64,000 nucleotides of DNA, from the NCBI GenBank assembly GCA_035048495.1, contig CM068547.1, positions 17,367,913 to 17,431,912 on the forward strand, given 5' to 3'. The DNA comes from Euptelea pleiosperma. Lineage: Eukaryota; Streptophyta; Magnoliopsida; Ranunculales; Eupteleaceae. The notes under the pieces were generated by a model. The model did not search any database, was not told the origin of the DNA, and was given only the letters and a program-made list of their open reading frames with translations. Position 1 is the stretch's first letter. Every line of letters begins with the position of its first letter. Position numbers and translations under genes: made by a program. Shown one piece after another: positions 35,153-45,777 of this stretch.

Positions 35153-36195
35153 GTTTGTCTGTTGCTAAGTATAGTCCTTGTTTTGATGTTGTTTTGAGCG
35201 GAAACTTGGATGGTTTTTTTTATCGAAAAAATGAATGGATTTTCGGTACAGTTTGGGTATGAATTTTGATTGGTAATTGGACTGTAATATGGGTTGTATT
35301 TATGGAATAACTATAGTGATAGTCTGAGCAACCCTCTCTTAGGTGTACGTGGCGTGCAAAAGAGAGAGTCTGAGCAAAGGGCTTCATTTGTACACCAAAT
35401 TGGAGGAATCAAAGTATTGCAAGAGATGAATTTAGAGGCTGGACTGGAGTCATGGTGTTGCAGCAACAACATCAGTTATTTTCTATTGTTTCTCCCATTT
35501 TGAAATTTTCACTAGGTATTGCTTATGTCATTATGGTACCTGCATATAGAACAACTCGATTCATCAAGGATGGTTCAGATTCATAGTATTTCACTATCCC
35601 ATTGATTAGAATTTCTTATTAACAGTAGATATCCAAACACTTTTTGTTAAGATGTTTATGTACAAGTATCTTCTTATTTGAAGTAGCTTTCTTGTGCTTA
35701 ATTATATTTTTTAATCCCACTTATGCTTTTTATTGCATAACATATCTCCAAAATAAAGAGGAAATGTTTATGCGACATTGTTCCTAAACCTTCTTATATC
35801 CTAGTTATTTTTTAATTCTAGAAAGCATACGCATGTGCATCACAAACTTTGCACTCATGTGATCAACTGGCATCCAACAGATCTTTTTCTATGTTACCCA
35901 CCCACCCACACACAATCACACAAGAGTCCCATTCTTACACGTGTTTCCATGTTAGACATATACTTGAGGTGTTGGACACCCAAGGGAATGTATAATCTTC
36001 TATATTTTTCACTTCTATTGCATTAGACATTCGATTCTTGAAGTCTTTATAACTAATGATAGAACTTTTTATTTGCGAACAGGTTGTGTTTTATGTACTT
36101 AATCCAGCACATGTAGCTAGCAACCTGCCTAAAACAGTAACATTTGAAAGCATGGTTATGTTGTGAGTTTCTTTTAATCCTAGTCACTGCTTCAG

Positions 36196-36344
36196 TTTGA
36201 GATGCCAAGTCCATGTCTGACGTGGAAACACATTGTTGCTTCAGCAGCATGGTTGATAGTTTCAATGAAGGATTAACAAGAGGTGCTTCGTCTTCCTTGA
36301 GGCGTGAAGTACATTTTGCATTGTTTCTCGCTGATATGCTAGAG
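36196..36344 (+). pseudogene. Captured exon, source unknown (SLRREVHFALFLADMLE)
   Basis: A TTCAG acceptor and AGAG/GTAGAA donor bound a frame that includes VDSFNEGLTRGASSSLRREV and FALFLADMLE. The composition looks like real protein. I do not recognise the family. Confidence 0.35.
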
Positions 36345-37295
36345 GTAGAAGGTCCAATTTCTCTCTGTTTCTATTGCTTATTGCTGGGTGCAGCTCTAGT
36401 CAGACTCTATTTTATATGTTCACTTATCCAACTAAGCTCTTTCTCTTGTTTGGTTTCAGTTTCGAAAACAACAGCAAACTCAATGGACCTGACCTGCAAG
36501 GACTAGTGTCTAATTATGATTTTGGATGCTGAAAAAGGTTGGGATTCTGTGATCTTCCCTGCCAGATCATGGCCTGTAGTGTAGTCTTTTATCCTATAGG
36601 TTAATGAATGAGAGAGACATGCTTTATGCTATATTAGATAAGGTAACTACTAAAGCCTTAAGCCTCAACTTGTAGAAGAACAAAACTAATTTAAGAAACT
36701 TGAATGTTGTTGTAATCAACCCAATTATGTGCTGGATAAAATAACCATGAACTTCTATTGTTTGCAGTGTCTTGACACTTTCTAGTGCATACATTGATAT
36801 TTTCAATTGTCAATAGTCTCTTTCATATTGTCTTATACATTTATGGAGTTGGCATACACTACATGGACAAAACATTGGTGTTCATGGCCATTTTTGCTGC
36901 CATGGTAATGATAAAAAAGACATGACATGTCATGTATTGTGAGTTCTAGTATAACTGAGATTGGCCCTATCCATATCATGTTAGGAAATTACCTTGTCAG
37001 AATTTGTTACATGTTCTTAGACTCATGATCTTCAAGTCATTTCATTTAGAGTTCATTCTAAGTGCCAACAACATAAGGTGCCAAATTTAAGGTAATACAT
37101 GCATGAATGAGAGAACGAGTAGTAGAAGTTAAAGTTATATGGCTGGTTTAAGGCATCAAGTGGTGTTTTAGCTACTGTAAAGCCTTCTTTCTAGTTTTAA
37201 AGCGGCTTTATTCTCAACTGACTCTTTCAACCTAAGCAGATTATTTTTATTTGAAGGAAGAATTAACTTCACTTGCTGTTCTTACTATGAATCAG
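36345..37295. other. CACTA interior: AT-rich, intron-like
   Basis: No exon or repeat that I can support. Confidence 0.3.
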
Positions 37296-38041
37296 GAGTA
37301 TTGGACCATCAATGTTTAAAGGAGAGGCTCTTGGTTTAAGTGCTATGTATGCAACCAAATCAATCTGCGTGCCCATACCATTTGATGTGGGGAAACTCCC
37401 AAACTTGTTTCATGTGGATAGAAACTAGCTTGTACTCTAATTTGTTCTTTCTATTAATATATTTCCTCTAGATGACAGTAAATATAAGTGAATTTGTTGT
37501 CAACTCATATAGGTTGGACCACTATCATGGAGTGGTTCCTATATAATTATGGAGTTCGTTGAATTAATTTGGTGCATCTAGAGGTGATCAGGTGAGGATT
37601 ATATATTGTTCTTCCCCTAATGTATGTTGAATGCGATATAATTTATTCAATCATTATTTATTCTCTGTCAATCCTAGGAACGAAACTCGCTGAAATGCAT
37701 AAAGTTGGTAATTCCAACATGGGCTTTGGTTGAACTAATCATTTTTCAATATCTGAATTTGGTACCCATGTTTCTCCTTTCTTTGTTTTGTTCATTGTGA
37801 GACCAAAATACTCTTCTGTACCTTGATGCTATCATAGGATTTGCAATTGTTAGTTTGACTCATAGTGTACTATGTACAGTTGGCCACAGAGTGCTAATGA
37901 ATTCATGTCTGTTCTTTTACAGTATTCCACAAATAAACACTTGGACATCGGATTTGGTTGAGTTTTTAGTTGAACATAGACTTGGTTATCAACTGAAGTT
38001 GACACGGGAACAGTATGGTGATTCCACCATTTATGGAAAAG
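37296..38041 (+). pseudogene. Captured multi-exon fragment of a fructosamine-3-kinase-like gene
   Basis: Four exon pieces with introns: 37296-37386 (SIGPSMFKGEALGLSAMYAT), 37513-37591 (GPLSWSGSYIIMEFVE), 37678-37736 (GTKLAEMHKVGNSNMGFG) and 37923-38041 (IPQINTWTSDLVEFL...HRLGYQLKL...EQYGDSTIYGKG). They follow, in order, the N-terminal half of plant protein-ribulosamine/fructosamine-3-kinase, a plastid-type enzyme that phosphorylates sugar adducts on proteins so that they detach. The IIMEF segment of the kinase fold is present. In exon 2 a 4-bp insertion (AATT repeated in GAATTAATTTGG) shifts the frame. The N-terminus and the catalytic HGD(L)W region are missing. It is a gene fragment, not a working gene. 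Confidence 0.8.
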
Positions 38042-38348
38042 GTAATCTACTTCTTCAAATGGCTAGGTGTTTGTTGACTAACTTTGATGAACAAGTTATG
38101 CCTACTCATATTATGAAATAGGTAATATATTCCTTGAAATGGTGGTTTAATTCCACCACTTATGCCTACTCATATTGTATTTTGATGAAAAAAGAGGATT
38201 TTTGTTAATTATAACAGTCATTAATGTAAAACACTCATTTCCTCTACATGCCATCACTGATTGAACACCAGACCTTTGTCAGTTCTCCTATTCGCTCTGC
38301 TAATCGACCATTTGATAGTAAATTCATGCTTGTGTGAAATTCTTATAG

Positions 38349-38457
38349 TAGGACTGAACCTAGAATCATTTTGTGTGCTCCTGTTGATGATGATGATGTA
38401 GAGTCTAATAGATCAAAGTCTGAGGTGAATGATGAAGATGTCGAAGAAAGTGGAGAG
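38349..38457 (+). pseudogene. Captured acidic exon, source unknown
   Basis: An open stretch ending GAG before GTAAAC. It encodes ILCAPVDDDDVESNRS followed by more Asp/Glu. It lies between the kinase and spermidine synthase fragments; the family is not recognised. Confidence 0.3.
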
Positions 38458-38624
38458 GTAAACTTTCTAAGCTCTCACTTGTTATTGTTTGCAGAACTAC
38501 TTTCTCACATGTTGCATGACACAATCTTGATCATTAAATCAACAATTCATATTAATAAACAAATATGTAAATAAACTAATCTAAAATAAAACATCTCATT
38601 TTTTAAATTGTTTTCTTAATTTAG

Positions 38625-38777
38625 GTCCTACTCAAGAACTTGTTCAAAGGCCATTTTTTAAGACGATAGCAACGGCATTAAGGCCAAGTGGTGTACTTTG
38701 TAGCATGGTGGAAAGTATGTGGCTCCATGCATATCTTATTAAAGATTTGATCTCTGTTTCTCATGAAAAATTATGAT
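38625..38777 (+). pseudogene. Captured exon of spermidine synthase
   Basis: After a TTTAG acceptor the frame reads GPTQELVQRPFFKTIATALR and then PSGVLCSMVESMWLHAYLI. This is the region of plant spermidine synthase after the catalytic Asp (GPAxxLFExPFFxxxxxALRPGG, then ESxWLH), which transfers aminopropyl groups to putrescine. Only one exon is seen, without the substrate-binding N-terminal part. It ends near ISVSHEK at about 38777 with no clear donor. It is a non-functional fragment. Confidence 0.75.
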
Positions 38778-39605
38778 TGTTATTTCGTGAGTATTTTTAA
38801 GGTTAGTACTAATTCATTCAAAAATTTTAAATTTTTTATTTTTTTATAAATTCGATCAGCAGTTTGTTTTAGTATTACACCTTGGGAATTAATGACTTGG
38901 CAACAAAGTTAAATTATAATGATGTTATAGGATTTTTTCTTTTAAATTATTTATATTGATTATTTTACATCTTTAGCATTTGTTAATCATAATGATTCTG
39001 TAATTATTTTTAGAATTAAAAAAAATGAAAATACTACGGTTTTGAGTGGGGTTTTGTTTTGTACTAAGAAACGGTAATAGGGTAGCGGATAGAATTGCCT
39101 CTAAGGCAAAAACTATAGATTCCCAGTCAATATGGGACACATCCTTACCAGCATGGTTGGTAAATGTGCTAAAGGAGGATGTAGCTACTGATGTTGTTGT
39201 CTCTTTGCTCTAGTTGTCTAATGAATGAGCTTAATTACAAAAAAAAAAGTGATTTTATAATTTTTTTTAGAATTAAAAAATGAAAAGACTATGGTTTTGG
39301 GCAACACCGTAGTCTTTAGAAAAGGAAATGTTTGAATTAAAGAATACGGTTTCTTAGAAAATTGTAGTCTACTATATACTTACGACTATGGTTTTCGATA
39401 AAACCATAGTCTTTTCCAGATGTTTAACCTCGGTTTAACTCTTTTACACAACGGTTAATAATTATAAAGACTACAATTTTGTGGAAAATCGAAGTCTTTT
39501 ATATAGTCTTACAACAACAGTTTTGGACAAAACCATCGTATTATAGCTCTTATAGACAACAGTTAAAAATCGTAGTCATTTTTACAGACGTTAGACTACG
39601 CCCGA
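38778..39605. other. CACTA interior and right subterminal repeats
   Basis: AT-rich up to 39280. After that come repeated GACTATGG/CCATAGTC and GACTACAATTTT motifs that form short inverted repeats (for example around 39389-39416). These are typical transposase-binding subterminal repeats of CACTA elements. Confidence 0.6.
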
Positions 39606-40560
39606 TTAGATGATATTCGCTTAAAAGTGCGTATTTTCCACTGTTATCTTTTAAGCGTTTTCACACTCTCCTACGTTAAAATGCTCTATTTATCTACTTT
39701 TCTACGTAAGAGTCTCTTTTGTTGCATAGAACACACTTTTCTGGACGAAATGGTATATTTGCATGTATTAAACACATTTTCGGAAGTCTAGACATTCAGT
39801 CGTTCTGATAAAGTCTCATTACGCGCTTCTTCTGTCGTAGGAAACCCTGATGGGACAATTCTCGAGACTTGTGAGTCCACATCGATCAGGAAAGCCCATT
39901 ATCAAAGCTTAAAGAGCCCACATGCTATGACTAGAAGATATGGACCAAATATGGGCTGAATAAGAGGACCAAAAAGTCGGCCCAAAGAACGAAGAGAGCA
40001 GGAGAGCCAATGACCAAGAGACAGACCAAAGCGTTTAAAGCCACATGAGTCAGCAAGGAATGATAGTCTACTCTACTAGAGAAGCATGAGGATGGTCACA
40101 GTGAAGAGCAGGGTTCCAGACCCTCTACCAATACTTTTATCTCCATTTTCTGATATTTTCTCTCTCATCTCTCCTTATTCTCTCTCTCTTCATCTCTCGG
40201 TCCTCGAATCTACTGACCTAACCCCAGAACTCCTGCCCATTGGCTCTATCTCATCTCCCTTAGCTTTCTGACCATTGGATCTTCAATCGGACCGTTGGAT
40301 CTCTCTAGATCTGTCGATCTACTAATCTGGGTCCCAATCAAGTCACCATCCATCCGATCGCCATCAGATTGTCTGTCACATCATCTTGTGAGACGATTGA
40401 CATCATCAATCCATGTGGGCCAGTAGCCGGGCCCATCATCATCGACCCGTTGTCCGACTAGTTAGTGGACCCCGTGAATTTCAAAATAATTTTAATTAAA
40501 TTTTAAAAAATGGGGGGTCCACTAAATAGAGAAATTCCCCAAAGAAAAGTAGTGTTTTAC

Positions 40561-40568
<8 letters not shown>

Positions 40569-40611
<43 letters not shown>
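40569..40611. repeat. (AT)n microsatellite
   Basis: About 20 AT units inside the solo LTR. The related LTR at 21080 lacks it. Confidence 0.9.
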
Positions 40612-40614
<3 letters not shown>

Positions 40615-40819
40615 TAAAAAATTCCCTAATTTCCATTAATGGAAACTAGGGAGCTTTAAAAGGGGAAGGAGAAGGGTTCTTTGGAACCCTAATCCCCCTC
40701 CCATCTTCACCTCTCCTTTCCTTTTAAACCCCCCCATGATTTCCACTTCTTCCTCTCCTTTTTCCTTCTCCTTTTCCTTCTTCTTCTTCTTCTTCTTCTT
40801 CTTCTTCTACATCCTTCGT

Positions 40820-41181
40820 CGGAGTTGCAGGCCTGCAACTCTGGCTGTCTTCTTCTTCTTCATTCCCTTATTCCCTTCCTCCACCAGCCGTTGCTCATTC
40901 CTCCGCCTCTACTGCGTGTAGCAGCGCCTGCAACGACTCCACCATTCTCTACCACCCCTTCCAGCAACTCCGGCAAGCAACCAGTGTGCTCGCCGAACTA
41001 GTTCACCCCTGCACCTGCTACACCGCCCAACACCTCTCCATTGTTTTCTATTTTGCAGGTCCACCATGCTACCAGTTCTCCTTGCCCCAGTGCCTTCTCC
41101 ATTGCCCTGCACCTCCATGACCACGGACAACAATGTTCTCTCCATTCAAAACCACCGTCGGAGTTGTAGGCCGCAACTCCG
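40820..41181. repeat. Two GGAGTTGCAG-type inverted repeats
   Basis: 40820-40843 follows a (CTT)n tract. 41159-41181 lies 340 bp on. Both have arms of 10-12 bases with at most one or two mismatches. Confidence 0.85.
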
Positions 41182-43354
41182 GCCAACTGTTGCAGCCGTT
41201 CAGCATCTTCTCCTCCTCTCTTTCCCATTCAAGAACCCACTAGCCGCCAGCTCTCTCCTTTCACGCCCTCTCTCTCCATCTCTTCCATGCTTTTTGCCCA
41301 AAACCAGCACATTCCCCCATCTTCTCTGAGGTTCCAAACGATCCCACAAGAATAACCCAGCCGCCCAGCACCTTCAACAGTTTTGGCTACCTGCCGGATC
41401 GATCATCAAAATCTTATCCAACGCTCCATCAAACCAGCACCCCCACTACTCCTTCATGCTCTTCCCTCACCTCCAACTCTCCAGCCGTCCTCACAAGAAA
41501 GACAAGAAAAAAAAAGAAAAGAACAAGAAGGATAGAAGAAGAAAGGAGGAGAAGGGGAGATCGCTCCACCAGCTGGTTCCCCACGTTGCTGCCTTCCACC
41601 GTTTGCTGTCCTTGTACTTGGCCAGACTTGCAACTCCGGCAGGCACAAACTCAACCACCTTCTCTCTAGGTTTCTCCCTAACTCTCTCTCTCCTCTTATC
41701 ATTTTCTCTCTCTAGATCACACTTTCTCTCTCTAGAAATTCTCTTCGCTCTCATTCCCTCTCTCTAATTAGTAGTTTTAAATGCTTTTTAGTTAGTTGCT
41801 TTCTTATTACTTAATTTGTTTTGATTGAAAGTATGTATGTTACTTATGATTCAATGAATGAAAGTTAAGTTTCTCTTTTCATTTGTCATGCTCGTTTTTC
41901 TTTCATTCATGTTAAATAGTTGATAAAAATCTCAAAAAGAATGTTTTACAATCGACCCATCCTTCTCACATATCCACATTCTCTAGCAATTTCTCTCATT
42001 TTATGTTCTTGTTTGCGCTAACTAACCCCGAGTGCGGATCGACATCCTACACAAATTCCTATACAAAGATCTAAAATTTTGCAGGATTTAAGAACCGGAT
42101 CAAATTACAAATGTGTTGAGATTAGGGTTTCCGTAACCAACGACGCGAAAAAAAACCTACTTTCATTAGACTACGCTTTTAGAAGTAGTTTTAGACTACG
42201 ATTTAAAACAAAAGACTATAGTGTTTAACCGTAGTCTAAAGGGTTTTTTGTAGTAGTGAATTATTATGATTGGTTAATTTTTGTAATACCCTCAACTTTT
42301 TCAAAGGTATTTTTGACTTTTATGAGATTTGACCAAGGTTGACTTGTTTACTTGACCTTATAGATGATTAATTGAAACCCTAATAAACTCTTATACCTAA
42401 TTGGTTTAGGACACTAGAGTCATTTTAGGCCGTATAGCTTATTTTTAACTTTTATCGTATTTAGAATATTTCGAATATTTGCTTATTTATTGCATTGTGT
42501 TGATCATTGTGTGTGTTTAAATCATTAGTCATATTCTAGTTAAACCCTAGGAGAGGTCCACCAAGTTAGGGAACCTAACTCTAAGTGTAGGTTAAGTTTT
42601 AGACAATTTGGTGAGGTAGGTGCCCAAACCCTAATTGGGGTGTGCCCTGACTGAGAGATGTATGTGGTGTGACTTTATTATTAAGCTACATAGGTTATAT
42701 TATATTAATAATTATGTACCTAATGTTTTGAAATATTATTTTATGTTTTAGAGACTTTTTGGGCTTATAAATAATCTTAAGTGAGGCCTAATTGATACAT
42801 ATGGGCCTTGGGCCCATTTTTAAATCATAATTAGCCTAAAATATAAGTTTTAAAGGGTTGAAAAAGTCATCCCTTTGATAGTTACGAATTTCAACAAAAT
42901 AGAAACCCTAAACCTTCCCTAAACCTATTTATGAAAACCCTAAAACTTTAGAAGCTTTCACAAACCCAACTCCGTTGAAGCATAGAGAAAGCTCCATTAA
43001 ACCTTAATCCGGGCATCGATCGCACTCGAGCAAGAAGGGAGAATTGACGGGGACTCCGATTAGAAGAACATACTCCGAGGAGAGGACGATCCGACGACTT
43101 TCAAATTTGAAGAAACTTTTGATTTTCATTAAAGTTCAATAAACCTTGAGGTAAGTGTGTTTGATCCATTCTATACTGGTTTTTCTTCAAGATTTTATTT
43201 TTCTTTTATTAGATAATGATTGATACTCATTATAAATTAATTTCAATAATATTTACTTTATTCTTATTAAGTTGATCTTTATTTTGGGCCACTATGATGG
43301 GTTTGGCCATGGTCTCTTTTGTACCTATAACGAATTACTATGTTCTTTATCATT

Positions 43355-44265
43355 TTTGTTGTAATTTTATGATTTAAATATTTTTATAATTATTTTTTCT
43401 AAATACCTCTATAAATCTATTTTTCAAAACCGTTTAGTTTGTATTTTTTGGATTTATATTTATTTAATTATGATTTTTCTAAATTGTTAAACTTTACAAA
43501 AAAAACTAGAATTCCAGATTTTACACGATCCATTTTACTTGGAATTTTGATCTATATTTTTAATTTAAATATTTTTATGATTATTTTTTCTAGATACCTC
43601 CATCAATCTAGTTTCTAGAACATTTAAGTTTTTATTTTTCTGATTTGTATTAATTGAGTTATGATTTTTCTAAGTTGTTGGACTTTACCAAAAAAACCAG
43701 AATTCCAGATTTTACACGGTCCACTTCACTTGGGATTTCGATTTATATTTTTAATCTAAATATTTTTCTACTTATTTTTCCCAGATACCTCTATTAATCT
43801 AGATTCTATAACCTTTGAGTTTATATTTTTCAGATTTATATTTATTAAGTTATGATTTTTCAAACGTACTGGACTTTTCTGTAAAACCCAGAATTTCAGA
43901 TTTTGCACGGTCCATATAACTTGGGATTTCGATATATATTTTTAACTTAAATATTTTTCTAATTATTTTTCATAGATACCTATGTCAATCTAGTTTCTAG
44001 AACCTTTGAGTTTGTATTTTTCTGATTTATATTGATTAAGTTATAATTTTTTAAATGTACGGAACTTTTTTATAAAATCCAAAATTTCAGATTCTGTCCG
44101 GCTCACTTTATTAAGGGTTTCGACCCATATTTTGAATCTCAAAATTTTTTTATTTATTTTTCCTAAAAACTTATGTGAATCTAGTTTTTAAATCCATTGA
44201 GTTTATATTTTTCTAATTAATATTTATTTAGTTATGATTTTTATAATACAGTACAGTTTTTTTAT
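43355..44265. repeat. 191-bp tandem repeat, about five copies
   Basis: The anchor AGATACCT (or its variants) falls at 43401, 43592, 43783, 43974 and 44165, exactly 191 bp apart each time. Each unit also carries CCAGATTTTACACGGTCCA or a variant. Confidence 0.9.
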
Positions 44266-44306
<41 letters not shown>

Positions 44307-44388
44307 TATTAGTGGGTCATGATTATTAACTATTAAGGTTTTTACCTTGTTGTTTGACTTAGACTTGTGTGCATTGGGATTCCACCCA

Positions 44389-44484
44389 TGTGTCTTGGAT
44401 CCCTCATAGGGTTCGGCCAAGTGTCTTGGATCCCTCTTTAGGGTTCGACCTTGTGTCATGGATCCCTCATAGGGTTCGACCATG
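44389..44484. repeat. 31-32-bp tandem repeat, three copies
   Basis: Units begin GTGTCTTGGATCCCTC at 44390 and 44421 and GTGTCATGGATCCCTC at 44453, and end in GGGTTCG. Confidence 0.85.
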
Positions 44485-45777
44485 GAGTATTGGATTCTCT
44501 TATGGTTCCCACTAGTATTGTCTATCCGTCTTAGTCGTGATATTTGATGATTGTTTACAAGTTATTAATGTTATTTAATTTTAGTTCTATTCATATCATT
44601 ACTTTTGATGTTAATGTGTTCATTTTTTTTTTCTTATTAAATGTTAAATAAATGTGTTTATGCCATGTAACCCTAGTGTCATACTATGATCATTACATCA
44701 TTTCATATAGGGGGTGCATAAGGGAACGGGGTTGAAGTATATTATATACGTTTATATTGATTTTATCAATTAATCAGGGTTCGGTACCCTAGGGTGAAAG
44801 GCCCCAGACGTTATTATATCCTGCAGATGGGTCGATGAGACCGCTCCCAGTGCGGGAAGGAGATGGAGACCCTATGTGGTTATGGGTACTAGTTGCATGT
44901 GCATCCTGCACTCACCTTGCATTTACCTTCACTTTTATGTCATCCTTATCATATGATTGAGATACACGTCTTGATTAAAATCTTGTATAGTATGATATCA
45001 TACCATATACACTGTTGTATTACTGGGCCTCGGCTCACGGTGTTATACCGATATCATTTCAGATTTTGAGGAGCCAGGTGCGTGGAAGGATTTTGAGACG
45101 GATGACTCCGGTTTACTTGAAGAGACCAGCGATGATTTGGGAGTCGATCCCACACTTTGAAAGAGACTTTATTGATCATTTTAAGACATTAGTTATTTAT
45201 TTTTTCGGGCATGTATGCCTTTAATTGAGAGCATGTTCTCACCTTCTTTTCCCCATACTTAGTTGATTTAATGCCCATTTTCTACAATGGATATGCTTAT
45301 TACTGATTTTAACTCCTCGAGTAGAATTATGGTTAACCTTATGACACCCGATCGATCGATTCAACTTTCTTTTGATTCTCTTGACTTAATTGACCTAGTT
45401 TGACTTTGTGAACTTTTTGATCTGTGTTGATTTTTTTTACTTAACCTTAGTGGATTTATTAAGTTGATTATGATTACATAATTGGACAAAGATGAATACA
45501 ACCCTATTGCTTAATTGAATCAATCGGACATGATTTGACGATTAGAGAACGTACTTAAATATCCCCTTATAACTGAATCTCACATAGGATTATTTTAGGG
45601 CCATTAACGCTTGAACATCGATTTGTTTCTTGTTTGTGGAGTGAGCCTTGATGGTCTAACTACATCATGTGGACCATTGGGGATCATTCATAGATCACCT
45701 TCAAACTCAGGTTACGGGTCGTCCCATGAACTTTTCGGGTCGAATCTGGATACCCGGGTTCAGGGCGTGACAATTTT

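Larger units (their letters stand above)
39611..42165 (+). mobile_element. Solo LTR (Athila-related, 2555 bp) inside the CACTA right end
   Basis: TGATATTCGC...CCTACTTTCA with perfect TTAGA duplications (39606-39610 and 42166-42170). It is close in sequence to the solo LTR at 21080-23638. It contains an (AT)n microsatellite (about 40569-40611) and inverted repeats GGAGTTGCAG/CTGCAACTCT (40820-40843) and CGGAGTTGTAGG/CCGCAACTCCG (41159-41181). Confidence 0.92.
27719..42258. mobile_element. Non-autonomous CACTA (En/Spm) transposon carrying gene fragments
   Basis: The left end reads CACTACTACATAATATTG, and the right end read inward is CACTACTACAAAAAACCC. The two ends share the first ten bases and then a TTTAGACTAC block. 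A 3-bp duplication AAT flanks both ends (27716-27718, 42259-42261), as expected for CACTA elements. Subterminal regions (27729-28050; 39280-39605; 42171-42245) hold repeated GACTAC / GTAGTC motifs. Removing the two solo LTRs leaves about 8.9 kb. I find no TNPD or TNPA-like transposase frame. The interior holds spliced-gene fragments in + orientation from several unrelated genes, with introns kept, so capture was at the DNA level. Confidence 0.88.
42282..45772 (+). mobile_element. Solo LTR of a gypsy-type element (3491 bp)
   Basis: It begins TGTAATACCCTCAAC and ends GGGTTCAGGGCGTGACA, with perfect ATTTT duplications (42277-42281 and 45773-45777). No primer site, gag or pol is present. A motif near 45026 (TGGGCCTCGGCTCA) resembles TGGGCCCTAGCTCA in the chromovirus LTRs at 49312 and 56083, so it may be a distant relative. 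It holds a five-copy 191-bp tandem repeat and a three-copy 31-32-bp repeat. Confidence 0.85.

Noticed and set aside
31635..39605. An intact host gene spanning the CACTA interior
   Set aside because: Exon pieces match unrelated proteins, lack starts and catalytic parts and carry a frameshift, and lie between CACTA ends.
41454..41767. Lys/Arg/Glu-rich ORF on + and its mirror on -
   Set aside because: Purine-rich LTR tract; both strands are open because of base bias.
42282..45772. Complete small (TRIM- or LARD-like) element instead of a solo LTR
   Set aside because: No internal terminal repeat pair, primer site or purine tract could be found between its ends.
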